Source: Azospirillum doebereinerae (lineage in GTDB: Bacteria > Pseudomonadota > Alphaproteobacteria > Azospirillales > Azospirillaceae). Taken from it: DNA of 64,000 nucleotides. A program made the translations under genes and the position numbers. Shown in pieces: positions 25,701-32,970 of this stretch. Where the stretch lies: contig NZ_RZIJ01000016.1 in the NCBI RefSeq assembly GCF_003989665.1, forward strand, positions 62,001 to 126,000, in the 5' to 3' direction. Positions within the stretch are counted from its first letter, which is position 1, and the number at the start of each line of letters is the position of its first letter. The notes beneath the pieces are model-generated. The model was not told where the DNA came from, did not search any database, and worked only from the letters and a program-made list of their open reading frames with translations.

Positions 25701-26996
25701 GCCGCGCCCGGCATGGACGAGCGGCAGCTCGTCGCCTATCTGGTCCCGGCATCCGGCCACAGGCCGGCGGATCCGGACGCCGTCAAGACCGCGCTCGCCA
25801 CGACGCTGCCGGCGCACATGGTGCCGGTCGCCTACGTCCACTTGGACACGCTGCCCCTGTCGGCCAACGGCAAGCTGGACCGCAAGGCCCTGCCCTCCCC
25901 CGGCGGCGCGCTGCCGGCCCGCGACGCCGGACGGCCCCCGGCACCGGGGCTGGAGAGCCGGCTGGCGGCGATCTTCGCCGAGCTGCTGGGGCTGGAGCGC
26001 GTCGGCGCCGACGACGATTTCTTCGCCATCGGCGGCCATTCGCTGCTGGCGATGCGTCTGGCGGCCCGGATCCGGGGCGATCTCAAGCGCCAGATCGCCG
26101 TCGGCCAGATCATGGTGACGCCGACCGTCGCCAAGCTGGCCGGGCATCTGGCCAAGGGCGAGCTGGTGAGCGGCCTCGCCAAGGACGGCTTCGAGCTGGT
26201 CATCCGGCTGCGCGAGGGCAGCGGTCCGCCGCTGATCTGCGTCTATCCGGGGTCGGGCATCGCGTGGCAGTACAGCGTGCTGTCGCGCTACCTCAGGAAC
26301 GGCATGCCGATCATCGGCCTGCAATCGCCGCGTCCCAACGGCCCGGTCGCGCTGAGCGACAGCATGGAGGAGGTCTGGGACCGCCAGCTCGCCATCCTGC
26401 GCGAGGTCCAGCCGCATGGACCCTATTACCTGCTGGGTTATTCGCTGGGCGGGACGGTCGCCTACGGGCTGGCGGTGCGGCTGCGGCAGTTGGGGGAGAC
26501 GGTGAATTTCCTGGGCCTGCTCGACACCTACCCGGCGGAGGCGCATGACTGGAGCGGCCTCGGCCGCGAGGACGCCAACCTCGGCGCCGAGCGCGAGCAG
26601 GAGCAGTTCATCAACGACGCCATGGCCGACGTGATGGACGAATCCCTGCGGCGCGAGAAGGAGGAGATGTTCGGCCACATCTTCGCCAACTACACCGACG
26701 CCGTGAAACTGCTGTCCAAGGCGCGCACCCCAAACTTCGACGGCGCGCTGACCCTGTTCGTCGCCGAGAAATCCATCCCGGAGGAGATCGACCCGGAAGG
26801 CTCCTGGACGGGCCGGGTGGCGCGGCTGGACGTCCACCGGCTGGCGCATTGCTCGCACGAGGACATCCTCTCGCCGTCGTCGCTGCAAATCGTCGGGCCG
26901 CTGCTGAACGCGGTCATCGAGGCGGCTGGACAGGGCCGGAACACGGCCGGCGCCGACCGGCCGGCACGGCTTGCGGTGGAACGGATTGCGGGATAA
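19725..26996 (+). CDS. Two-module EntF-like NRPS (C-A-T-C-A-T-TE)
   Basis: A 2423-residue synthetase, roughly twice EntF. Domains by motif: C1 (start LVGTQLGIWLADQ; HHIMLDG 150-156); A1 (FTSGSTGRPKG from 630); T1 (Ser1029 in GGDSITAIAL); C2 (HHLVVDG 1243-1249); A2 (YTSGTTGRPKG from 1697); T2 (Ser2106 in GGHSLLAM); TE (Ser2240 in GYSLGG, His2378 in CSHEDIL). My alignment to the GrsA pocket gives DVWHFSLVDK for A2, the exact EntF serine code. For A1 it gives DSLDLGLVDK, with acidic residues at positions 278 and 331 that suggest a cationic amino acid. No epimerisation domain lies between modules. The inferred product is (DHB-cationic residue-Ser)n, cyclised or released by TE, like the chrysobactin/vanchrobactin/turnerbactin group. 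ATG 19746 is an alternative start with a better ribosome site. Confidence 0.95.
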   Translation: MMEQDTAMRDIPLVGTQLGIWLADQVATRKNAYVIAHAIELRGAVDADRLARAIRLGLAEADTVTATYAQRDGAAFQTVREPGDALLVPEPERLDVTGAADPAGVARAVMEADLAQDLTADGCAPLCRQILIDASTAGEGPRWFWYQRYHHIMLDGFSFNALTRRIATLYGALMRDEPAGESPFVSVAAVVEEERAYEASAGFEKDRAFWRDCCATLPAPFTLSTRGGKPTEQQATSEVVGHAARLAPETAAGLRDLAGAGKVAVSDLIMAAIAVYLYRLSGESRQVVGFPFMRRMGSVAIDSVAPVVNVLPLRIDVTDELTLTAVAGRIRAALKETRRHQRYDAERIQRDLNLVGSGKGLYGPIVNYRMFDYDLDFAGVGGVTHHLATGPVDDFEFGVLIQGEAVTLELRADRTRYDTADLARHAERLNGLLDAVLRDPATPAGRMPVIGRAEAEAIAAWSAGPVFDAPSRPSSVIDVLYRQAQETPDATALVFGNTTLSFAELSRRVSRVARALIRRGVGTGNVIAVAVPRSVDTVVAMLAVMASGATHLPLDLDYPSDRLAMMCEDARPVCALTWSLVAGRLPAGLDILRLDDPEFMAACEELSGAPVTASERRGVLDGATVAYVIFTSGSTGRPKGVMNTHGALLNLLLSHTGTLYGPALSAFAKRRPGRTLRAAHTHSFSFDSSWLQMFWMLLGQELHVFDEDMRRDAYALVQEVERRRIDALDLPPSFCAQMLACGLMAPDRHRPTMILIGGEAASPALWAELRRHPDLHACNLYGPTENTVDTLRAPVSVSERPVVGRPVGNVRVHVLDARLRPVPVGVVGELYIAGKGLAKGYLGRPDLTAQRFVADPFQPGAVMYRTGDLVRWSGDGQVDFLGRADHQIKVRGYRIEVGEIEGALQKLPGVESALVLAEAMNDSHRLIAYCVLPGIAEEERGPAARALLRGLRDTLPDYMVPAALVVLGAFPLNVNGKVDKARLPPPMTAEGDAEPATLEETILCQAMATVLKLPAVGAEADFFALGGDSITAIALGSALRARGYQLRPRDVFTGRDPRRMALALTRFEPAAGTAPTALAVAPLADLGALEARYGAVAAVVPVLPLQKGMLFHTQLGDRASVYNSFTRLDLEGPLDVERLRNAFDAVLRRYPQLGGLFDMGGREDGRDEPIFLMPALPTGEKHLWPWEEHDLAGLDDAAQTAEMARIEADIVGRDYLAPRFRSLLNAALIRRGEGRCALLIAIHHLVVDGWSTPLILRDLLKAYGESADRLPPLAVDYPAVIGQLAARDPEPSRAVWARALDGVTPTVLFDRTAATGGVEECEVRLPKATTGALLARIRRDGLTLNVVMQAVWGLVLGSMAGREDVVFGTPISGRSGAVEGIAEQVGLFLNTIPVRVRLRPETSLWAQMPAMQDRHIELMENDGLGLGDIQALAGGATLFDSLLVVENYPDSDYLGHDLDGVAVRGIHNRGYSHYPLALLVLPGEELTLLVENRGALPDPRRLADRLLGLLTGLIEQPERPVAAIPLQTDEERRFLAAVNDTARALPAVTLRDTLVAQAARTPDAVALIDAEHSLTFRAVRHQVADLARRLRAAGVRPGDVVAVGLPRSARLSLALLAVVEAGAAYLPLDLGYPAERLGFMLDDAKPRALVTDAATRGLFGDAVPVLAFDALIEGSGDGMEAVPDNGLTTDHPAYVIYTSGTTGRPKGVAVSHGAIVNRILWMQHEYPLTADDVILQKTPCGFDVSVWEFFWSFMVGARLVMAPPDAHRDPAALVDLIDRHRVTTLHFVPSMLAIFTATVIEQFGSDAPVCASLSRVFCSGEALGKTLAREFSGRFTAELHNLYGPTEAAVDVTHAPAFGDLSQGGAGVPIGRPVWNTQLRILDHALRPVPIGVGGELYLCGAQLAIGYLGRPDLTASRFVADPFDSGARMYRTGDLARWLPDGAVEYLGRSDHQIKIRGQRVELGEIENQIERLPGIEHAVVHAVVLGDRRKAAPGMDERQLVAYLVPASGHRPADPDAVKTALATTLPAHMVPVAYVHLDTLPLSANGKLDRKALPSPGGALPARDAGRPPAPGLESRLAAIFAELLGLERVGADDDFFAIGGHSLLAMRLAARIRGDLKRQIAVGQIMVTPTVAKLAGHLAKGELVSGLAKDGFELVIRLREGSGPPLICVYPGSGIAWQYSVLSRYLRNGMPIIGLQSPRPNGPVALSDSMEEVWDRQLAILREVQPHGPYYLLGYSLGGTVAYGLAVRLRQLGETVNFLGLLDTYPAEAHDWSGLGREDANLGAEREQEQFINDAMADVMDESLRREKEEMFGHIFANYTDAVKLLSKARTPNFDGALTLFVAEKSIPEEIDPEGSWTGRVARLDVHRLAHCSHEDILSPSSLQIVGPLLNAVIEAAGQGRNTAGADRPARLAVERIAG

Positions 26997-27006
26997 CGAC
27001 CATGGC

Positions 27007-28611
27007 ATGGGATTGCTTCGCCTCGTCGTCACGCTCCTCATCGCGGGGCTGTTCGCCATGGGCCTGACCATGTCACCCGCCCCAGCGGGCGAGCCGCTTG
27101 CCGTGGCGGTTCCGGTCGGCGGCGGCATCGGGCATGCCGGCGGCGAGGCGGTCCACCCGCTCGCCGTTGCCGAAGGCGATTACGTGGAGGGCGTGCTGGA
27201 CGGCGGCGGGACGCCCGTTGATCTCCGGCTCGTCGACGCGGAAGGCCGGCCGGTCCGGCTGCTGCTCGACGGCTCGGTCGGACGCACCACCTTCCGCTTC
27301 GTCGCGGCGGTGGGGCACGCCGCCCTGCGGTTGACGGCGCGCGGGGCCGGGGCCTACACCCTCGCCTTGACCCGCAAGCTCGGTATGGGCGAGCAACTTG
27401 CGCCGCCGCGCGTCTACCCCAGCCCTGCCATCGCGGCCCTCGCCGAGGCGCTGGAGCGCGGCGAGGGCACGGACGCCTTTTGGGAACAGGTCGCCCAAAC
27501 CGGAACGCCGTTGGTCGAGCCGCACGGCGCCGGCATGGTGGCGATGACCTTCCTGGTGCGCGGCGCGAAACGCAACGTCCGGATCCTCGGTGGCCCCAGC
27601 TCCGACCACGAGGCTCTGGAGCGCCTGGGCGGCAGCGACGTCTGGTTCAAGAGTTTCATGGTACCGGACACGACGCGGCTGTCCTACCAGATCGCCCCGG
27701 ACATCCCGGAGTTTCCCGGCACCTGCCGCGAATGCCGCGAGGCGATCCTGGCGCAGACCCAGGTCGATCCGCTGAACAGGCACCCCTGGCCGGCAGAAGC
27801 GCCCGACCGTTTCAATCAGCACTCCCTGGTCGCGTTGCCCGCAGCCCCGCCGCAGCCGGGCGTCGGGGTCCACGGCGCGCCACAGGGCCGGCTCATCGCC
27901 GAACGCTTCAGAAGCGAAAGGCTGGGCAACGAGCGGGAGGTCGCCGTTTATACCCCGGCCGGCTTCGATCCCGGCAACCCGGAGACCATCCTGCTGCTGA
28001 TGTTCGACGGGCAGGAGTACCGGACCCGGATGCCGGTGCCGGCCATCCTCGACGCGCTGGTCGCGGAGGGGCGGCTGCCGCCGGTGGTCGGCGTGTTCAT
28101 CGCCAACCCGGACGCGGCGGCCCGCGCGCGGGAGTTGCCGGGCAACCCCGCTTTCGCCGCGATGTTGGCGGAGGAGTTGCTGCCCTGGGTCGCGGAGCGC
28201 ACGGGGCTGACGCCGCGCGCCGACCGCACGGTGCTGGCCGGATCCAGCTATGGCGGGCTGGCGGCGGCCACGGCGGCGCTGGCGCACCCGGAACGGTTCG
28301 GCAACGCGCTGTCCATCTCCGGCTCCTTCTGGTGGCACCCCGACGCGAGCCCGCGCGAGCGTCCGGAGCACGTCGCCGGGCTGGTGGCGCGGGGCGAGCG
28401 GTTGCCGGTCCGCTTCTTCCTCGGCGCCGGGCTGTTCGAATACGGCCGCGACGGCGAGGTCGGCATCCTGGAAAGTTCGCGCCATCTGCGCGACGTGCTG
28501 GAGGCCAAGGACTACGACGTGACCTACCGCGAATACGCCGCCGGACACGATTACTACGCGTGGCAGGGCGTGCTGGGCGACGGGCTGCTGGCGCTGTTCG
28601 GGGGGAAGTGA
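27007..28611 (+). CDS. Secreted ferric-catecholate siderophore esterase, Fes/IroD-like
   Basis: A 534-residue esterase expected to hydrolyse the serine ester backbone of the ferric siderophore and release iron. A hydrophobic leader (LLRLVVTLLIAGLFAMGLTM) predicts export, so it should act in the periplasm, unlike cytosolic Fes. Residues about 30-125 look like a small beta-rich PPC-type domain (DVRLVDAEGRPV-like DLRLVDAEGRPV). A Fes N-terminal-type domain follows (about 140-260), then the alpha/beta-hydrolase (LLMFDGQEY; nucleophile VLAGSSYGGLAA near 415; final His in YAAGHDYYAW). ATG 27007 starts ten bases after the NRPS stop. The longer frame from 26971 overlaps the NRPS. It ends the biosynthesis operon. 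Confidence 0.9.
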   Translation: MGLLRLVVTLLIAGLFAMGLTMSPAPAGEPLAVAVPVGGGIGHAGGEAVHPLAVAEGDYVEGVLDGGGTPVDLRLVDAEGRPVRLLLDGSVGRTTFRFVAAVGHAALRLTARGAGAYTLALTRKLGMGEQLAPPRVYPSPAIAALAEALERGEGTDAFWEQVAQTGTPLVEPHGAGMVAMTFLVRGAKRNVRILGGPSSDHEALERLGGSDVWFKSFMVPDTTRLSYQIAPDIPEFPGTCRECREAILAQTQVDPLNRHPWPAEAPDRFNQHSLVALPAAPPQPGVGVHGAPQGRLIAERFRSERLGNEREVAVYTPAGFDPGNPETILLLMFDGQEYRTRMPVPAILDALVAEGRLPPVVGVFIANPDAAARARELPGNPAFAAMLAEELLPWVAERTGLTPRADRTVLAGSSYGGLAAATAALAHPERFGNALSISGSFWWHPDASPRERPEHVAGLVARGERLPVRFFLGAGLFEYGRDGEVGILESSRHLRDVLEAKDYDVTYREYAAGHDYYAWQGVLGDGLLALFGGK

Positions 28612-28615
28612 CCCG

Positions 28616-28960
28616 TCAGCGCACCGCCAGCACCGGGGCGTCCAGCGCCGCGCTCCAATGGGCAAGCCGCGCCTTCAACGCGGCGGTGCGGGCGTAGGCG
28701 AGCGGTTCCTCGTCGAGCCGTTCCAGCACCTCGAAGGCGAGGCTGTCCGGACCATGCGCGGTCCAGGCGGCCTGGAGGTCGTGGTGGGGGCTGGCGGTCA
28801 TCCGCAGTTGGAACCAGATCCGGTTGCGGATGCTGTCCACGTCGGGCGCCGTCCCGACCCAGATCTGGCCCGTGGGGGCACAGCGCACGACGTAGACGCC
28901 GGCGGAAACGTTGCGTTCCTTGTAGGCGGCCATGGCGGCCCGCCTCTCCTCACCCATCAT
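28616..28960 (-). CDS. GIY-YIG nuclease-family protein
   Basis: A small protein (114 residues from ATG 28960) with a GIY-YIG-type core: AGVYVVRCAPTGQIWVGTAP, then RNRIWFQLRMTAS and LQAAWTAHGPDSLAFEVLE. The two signature triads are GVY and WVG, and the arginine in the helix is present, so the fold is likely. A nuclease activity is not proven. Such short single-domain proteins are common in alphaproteobacteria with unknown roles. ATG 28972 would add four residues. I prefer 28960 because GGGGACGGG upstream then serves as ribosome site. It converges on the esterase gene with four bases between stops. Confidence 0.75.
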   Translation of the reverse strand: MMGEERRAAMAAYKERNVSAGVYVVRCAPTGQIWVGTAPDVDSIRNRIWFQLRMTASPHHDLQAAWTAHGPDSLAFEVLERLDEEPLAYARTAALKARLAHWSAALDAPVLAVR

Positions 28961-28999
28961 GCCCGTCCCCATCGGCTGGCGTTCATGCGGGGTGATTAC

Positions 29000-29038
29000 A
29001 CCCGGATGATATTAAGAGCAAGAGGTTTTTATCCGGGT
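29000..29038. repeat. Inverted repeat upstream of the GIY-YIG gene
   Basis: ACCCGGAT (29000-29007) and ATCCGGGT (29031-29038) are perfect inverted arms around a 23-bp A/T-rich spacer. They lie in the 93-bp stretch between the GIY-YIG start and the palindromic repeat. It may be an operator or promoter element of that gene. Confidence 0.3.
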
Positions 29039-29053
29039 ATAATATGGAGAGGG

Positions 29054-29169
29054 TTTGCCCCCATCCCGACCTTCCCCCGCTGGGCGGGGGAAGGGGGACA
29101 GGAGCTTTGCGGGCGTTCGGCGGCAGTCCCCTCCCCCGCCCAGCGGGGGAGGGTTAGGGTGGGGGCAAA
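29054..29169. repeat. Paired GC-rich palindromic intergenic repeat, type A
   Basis: Inverted arms beginning TTTGCCCCCATCCCGACCTT and ending GGTTAGGGTGGGGGCAAA. Inner palindromes are CCCCCGCTGGGCGGGGG and its partner. It has the same organisation as 7904-8017 and 41531-41640. It lies directly after the stop codon of the TRAP binding-protein gene on the minus strand, so it may also act as an mRNA 3' stabiliser or terminator. Confidence 0.8.
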
Positions 29170-29189
29170 ACCTCCCCACCCTATCAGCC

Positions 29190-30197
29190 TCACTTGCGGA
29201 CCTTGACGATCTCCGCCTGGAGGTTCGCCAGCAGATCCGCCCCGCCCTCGGCGGCGTACTTGTCGAAGGCCGGCTTGACCAGCTCGCGCATGCGATCCAG
29301 CTCGGCCGTGCTCAGCTCGTTGATCTGCATCCCCTTCTCCTTGAGGGAGGCGATGCTTTGAGTCGAGGCCTCGCGGCTGTCCTTGCGCTCGAAATCGCGG
29401 GAGGCGACGGCGGCCTCCTGCAGGATCTTCCTCTCGTCGGCCGACAGGCCGTCGTACCAGCGCTTGCTCGCCAGCACGATCCACGGGCTGTAGACGTGCT
29501 TGGAGATGGTCAGGTACTTCTGCACCTCGTAGAACTTCGACGACTGGATGGTCGTCACCGGATTCTCCTGGCCGTCCACCGTGCCGGTCTCCAGCGCCGT
29601 GAACAGCTCGGAGAAGGCCAGCGGCACCGCGTTGGCGCCGAAGCGGTTGAACATGTCGATGTAGACCGGGTTCTGCATGACCCGCAGCTTGATGCCGCCC
29701 AGATCCTCGGCCTTGGTGATCGGGCGCTTGCTGTTGGTCAGGTTGCGGAAGCCGTTCTCCCAATAGACCAGCCCGACGAGGCCCTTGTCGTTCAGCGAGG
29801 CGATCAGCTTCTGGCCGAAGGGACCGTCGAGGACGGCGTCGGCCTCCTGCTCGTTGTTGAACAGGAAGGGCAGGTCGTAGACACCGAAATCCTTGACGAT
29901 GCCGACCAGCGTGGCGGTCGAGCCGACCATCATCTCCTGCGCGCCGCCGATCAGCGCGTTCTGCATCTGAATGTCGCTGCCCAGGCTGGCGTCGCCGAAG
30001 CCCTTGACCTTCAGCTTGCCGCCCGAGCGCTTCGACAGTTCGTCGACGAAGACCTTGACGGCGCGGCCCTGGTTGCTGTTCTCCGACAGGCCGTAGCCGA
30101 AGCGGATGAGACGCGGCTTGATGTCCTGCGCGGCGGCGGTGCCGACGCCGAGGAGAACGGCGACCGAGGCGGCGAAGGCGACGAACTTGGTTTTCAT
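29190..30197 (-). CDS. TRAP transporter substrate-binding protein DctP family
   Basis: A 335-residue periplasmic solute-binding protein of the TRAP type. It has a cleavable signal peptide (core VAFAASVAVLLGVG, cleavage near AAAQ at 24). Family segments are VFVDELSKRSGGKLKVKGFG, MVGSTATL, DLPFLFNNEQEADAVLDG and the arginine-bearing LGGIKLRVMQNPVYIDMF, which normally clamps a substrate carboxylate. ATG 30197 has GGAAGGAAA upstream. It is the last gene of the operon with gluconokinase, so the likely ligand is gluconate or a related sugar acid. The ligand is inferred from context only. Confidence 0.9.
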   Translation of the reverse strand: MKTKFVAFAASVAVLLGVGTAAAQDIKPRLIRFGYGLSENSNQGRAVKVFVDELSKRSGGKLKVKGFGDASLGSDIQMQNALIGGAQEMMVGSTATLVGIVKDFGVYDLPFLFNNEQEADAVLDGPFGQKLIASLNDKGLVGLVYWENGFRNLTNSKRPITKAEDLGGIKLRVMQNPVYIDMFNRFGANAVPLAFSELFTALETGTVDGQENPVTTIQSSKFYEVQKYLTISKHVYSPWIVLASKRWYDGLSADERKILQEAAVASRDFERKDSREASTQSIASLKEKGMQINELSTAELDRMRELVKPAFDKYAAEGGADLLANLQAEIVKVRK

Positions 30198-30253
30198 GGC
30201 TGTTTCCTTCCGGAGGTTTCTTGTGTCGGTCGGGGTCGGAAGCGGGCCGGCGG

Positions 30254-31531
30254 TCAATGCAGCCAGCCGGCCGGGACGGTGATCAGCTCGGGGAAGATGA
30301 CGAAGATGCCGAGCAGGATGGTGTAGGTGATGACGTAGGGCCAGACGCCCTTGATGATCCCCTCCATGCTGACGCGGGCGACGCCGCACACCACGTTCAG
30401 CACGGTGCCGACCGGCGGGGTCAGCAGACCGACGGCGCCGACCATGACGAACATCACGCCGAAATAGACCGGGTCGATGCCGGCGCGGGTGACCAGCGGC
30501 ATCAGCACGGGGCCGAGGATCAGGATGGTCGGCGTCAGGTCCATCGCCGTGCCGACCAACGTCAGCACCACCATGATCGCGGCCATCAACCATTTCGGGT
30601 GGTCGAGCAGCGGCTCCAGCAGCTCGATCAGCATGCCGGGCAGATCCGCCAGCGTGATCATGTAGGAGGTGACGAGCGCCGCGGCGACCAGGAACATCAC
30701 CACCGCCGTCGTCCGCGCGGCGGCGATCAGGATGGCCGGGAGCATCGCCAGCGTCAGGCTGCGGTAGACGAAGAAGCTGATGAGGAAGGCGTAGACCGCC
30801 GCCACCACCGCCGCCTCGGTCGGGGTGAAGACGCCGCCGCGCATGCCGCCGACGATGATGATGGGCAGCAGCAGCGCCCAGAAGGCGTCGACGAAGGCCT
30901 GGCCGCGCACCGCCCAGGAGCGGCGCGGCGCGGTCGGCATCTGTTCGCGCCGGACCACCCAGACCCAGGTGGCGACCAGCACCGCCGCCATCATCAGGCC
31001 GGGCGCGATGCCGGCCATGAACAGCTTGGTGATCGAGACGTTGGTGGTGACGCCGAAGATGATGAAGGACATGCTGGGCGGCAGCATCGGCGCGATGATG
31101 CCGGCCGACGCGATGAGGCCCGAGGACTTCTCGACGTTGTAGCCGTTGGACCGCATCATCGGGATCAGCAGCGTCGCCACCGCCGCCGTGTCGGCGATGG
31201 CCGAGCCGGACAGGCTGGCGAGGATCACCGCCGCGCCGATGGCGACGAAGCCGAGACCGCCCCGGATGTGGCCGAACAGGGTGACCGCCAGATCGACGAT
31301 GCGGCGCGAGATGCCGCCCTGGTTCATCAGCCCGCCGGCCAGCAGGAAGAAGGGCACCGCGATCAGCGGGAAATTGTCGGCCCCGCTCAGCATGTTCTGG
31401 GCGAGCAGCTGGGCGTCGAAGAAGTCGAGATGGGCCATCAGCGCGACGCCGCTCAGCATCAGCGCGAAGGCGATGGGCATGCCGAGCAGCATGAAGCCGA
31501 ACAGCGACGACAGGAAGACGACGATCGTCAT
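30254..31531 (-). CDS. TRAP transporter large permease DctM family
   Basis: A 425-residue inner-membrane protein with about 12 helices, the sodium-coupled transport subunit of a TRAP system. Recognisable DctM segments include FLSSLFGFMLLGMPIAFAL at the start, LIAVPFFLLAGGLMNQGGIS, GASLSGSAIADTAAV-like ILASLSGSAIADTAAVA, and LTPPVGTVLNVVCGVA near the C-terminus. It lies 18 bp after the small permease gene and 56 bp before the binding protein gene in the direction of transcription. Confidence 0.93.
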   Translation of the reverse strand: MTIVVFLSSLFGFMLLGMPIAFALMLSGVALMAHLDFFDAQLLAQNMLSGADNFPLIAVPFFLLAGGLMNQGGISRRIVDLAVTLFGHIRGGLGFVAIGAAVILASLSGSAIADTAAVATLLIPMMRSNGYNVEKSSGLIASAGIIAPMLPPSMSFIIFGVTTNVSITKLFMAGIAPGLMMAAVLVATWVWVVRREQMPTAPRRSWAVRGQAFVDAFWALLLPIIIVGGMRGGVFTPTEAAVVAAVYAFLISFFVYRSLTLAMLPAILIAAARTTAVVMFLVAAALVTSYMITLADLPGMLIELLEPLLDHPKWLMAAIMVVLTLVGTAMDLTPTILILGPVLMPLVTRAGIDPVYFGVMFVMVGAVGLLTPPVGTVLNVVCGVARVSMEGIIKGVWPYVITYTILLGIFVIFPELITVPAGWLH

Positions 31532-31549
31532 GACAGGGGCTCCGGAGGC

Positions 31550-32068
31550 TTATTCGGCGTAGGCGGCTTCGCCGGCGGAGGGATCGCCGGGAACGCGCGC
31601 TTCGGGGTGGCCGCCGAGTATCTTCACGAGGTTGGCCAGCACAGCGCAGGCCATGGCGAGCCCCGGCAGGAAGCCGGCCGCCGCGTAGAAGGCCATGGGG
31701 AAGCGCAGGACGGTGGAATAGGTGTCCAACCCGATCAGCAGCTGCAGCCAGCTTCCCTGCACCAGCAGCCAGACGGCGTAGAGCATCAGCAGGTGGCTGA
31801 CCAGCGCGCAGGCCCGGCGTGCCTTGGGCGGCAACCGTTCCTGGAGCATCTCCAACCCGATGTGCTGGCCACCGCGCAGCGCGACGGTGGCGCCCAGGAA
31901 CACCATCCAGACGAACAGCAGCCGGGCCAGCTCCTCGCTCGCCACGATGCCGCTGTTGAAGACGTAGCGCAGCACCACGTTGCCGAACACCAGCACGACC
32001 ATCGCCGCCAGGATCGCGGCCATCAGCCATTCGGTGAGGCGTTCCAGGACGTCCGCCAACCGTTTCAT
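31550..32068 (-). CDS. TRAP transporter small permease DctQ family
   Basis: A 172-residue membrane protein with four predicted helices, the small subunit of the TRAP transporter. It starts with LTEWLMAAILAAMVVLVFGNVVLRY-type sequence (DctQ hallmark near residues 12-36), followed by SEELARLLFVWMVFLGA and HIGLEMLQERL. The start codon overlaps the stop of gluconokinase by four bases, giving strong evidence that kinase and transporter are one operon. Confidence 0.92.
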   Translation of the reverse strand: MKRLADVLERLTEWLMAAILAAMVVLVFGNVVLRYVFNSGIVASEELARLLFVWMVFLGATVALRGGQHIGLEMLQERLPPKARRACALVSHLLMLYAVWLLVQGSWLQLLIGLDTYSTVLRFPMAFYAAAGFLPGLAMACAVLANLVKILGGHPEARVPGDPSAGEAAYAE

Positions 32069-32610
32069 GTTTCCTCCCCGGCGGCCCCGCCGCCCGTCTC
32101 GAACATCGCCGCCAGACGGAGACGGGCATCGGCCACGATCGCGTCGGCGGTCAGGGTGATCTCATAGGTCAGCGCCGCCTCGTCCGGGCCGGGCGGCTCC
32201 AGATCGGCGAACTGGCTGTCGATCAGCGCGGTCGGCATGAAATGCGCGGTGCGCGCGCCCATCCGCGACGCGATCAGCGCCTTGTCGCCGCGCAGGTGCA
32301 GGAACACCACGCGCAAGCTGGTCCCGCGCAGTTGGTCGCGGTAGCGCCGTTTCAGCGCCGAGCAGGCGACGACCAGCTCCCGCCCGTCGCGGTCGGCCTC
32401 GGCGATGAAGCCGGCCAGCACCGCCAGCCAGCCCTCGCGGTCGGCGTCGGTCAGCGGAATTCCGGACGACATCTTGGCGATGTTGGCGGGCGGGTGGTGT
32501 TGGTCGCCCTCGATGAAGACGCATCCGAGCGCCTGGGCCAGCCCGCGCCCGACGCTGGACTTGCCGCAGCCGGCAACCCCCATCACAACGACAATCGGCG
32601 GTCCGATCAT
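32065..32610 (-). CDS. gntK: Gluconokinase (GntK family)
   Basis: A 181-residue P-loop kinase that phosphorylates gluconate to 6-phosphogluconate, feeding the Entner-Doudoroff or pentose phosphate route. The Walker A loop is VMGVAGCGKSSVG at residues 9-21. EGDQHHPPANIAKMSSGIPLTDADR, ACSALKRRYRDQLR and a lid segment with HFMPTALIDSQFADLEPP are all characteristic of GntK. The length is normal. The start is followed directly by the operator region at 32647. The gene leads the kinase-TRAP operon. Confidence 0.95.
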   Translation of the reverse strand: MIGPPIVVVMGVAGCGKSSVGRGLAQALGCVFIEGDQHHPPANIAKMSSGIPLTDADREGWLAVLAGFIAEADRDGRELVVACSALKRRYRDQLRGTSLRVVFLHLRGDKALIASRMGARTAHFMPTALIDSQFADLEPPGPDEAALTYEITLTADAIVADARLRLAAMFETGGGAAGEET

Positions 32611-32646
32611 GGGCCCTCGTTTCCGGTTGGGCCTTGATCCGGCCCG

Positions 32647-32662
32647 ATGTTAGCGCTATCAT
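32647..32662. promoter_or_regulatory. GntR/LacI-type operator 1
   Basis: ATGTTAGCGCTATCAT is a near-perfect dyad centred on GCGC, 36 bp upstream of gluconokinase. It resembles operators of LacI-family gluconate repressors (TGTTA-centre-TAACA). It shares the core TGTTAGCGCTA with operator 2 and is the probable target of the regulator encoded at 33090. Confidence 0.65.
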
Positions 32663-32734
32663 TAAGACAGGGTCGGTTTTCCGGACCGGGAAAAGCCGGC
32701 GGATCGACGCGACGCTGTGGCAATGTGCAGATAC

Positions 32735-32748
32735 TGTTAGCGCTAACG
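32735..32748. promoter_or_regulatory. GntR/LacI-type operator 2
   Basis: TGTTAGCGCTAACG contains the perfect 12-bp palindrome GTTAGCGCTAAC. Its centre lies 87 bp from the centre of operator 1, close to a whole number of helical turns. This would allow one tetramer or two dimers to loop the DNA between them. Confidence 0.65.
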
Positions 32749-32855
32749 TCTCCCGCCGTAAAGTGTTTTGTTTGAGCCGCGAACCAACAGAACGGGCGGC
32801 GGGTCGAAAGCAGGGGATCCGGGTCGGAAGGCAGACATACGGCCTATCGACGGTT

Positions 32856-32970
32856 AAAGCCCCTCTCCCCTTGCGGGAGAGGGGTTGGGGTGAGGGGGAG
32901 TGCAAATCTTTCCGCCTGCGGCGGAACACCCCTCATCCCAACCCTTCTCCCGCAAGGGGAGAAGGGCTTT
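32856..32970. repeat. Paired GC-rich palindromic intergenic repeat, type B
   Basis: Inverted arms open with AAAGCCCCTCTCCCCTTGCG and close with the complementary AGGGGAGAAGGGCTTT. Each arm includes a CCCCTTGCGGG-type small hairpin. The same type recurs at 52500-52608. It differs from type A by the CTTGC core and by TGAGGGG/CCCCTCA segments bordering the spacer. Confidence 0.8.
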
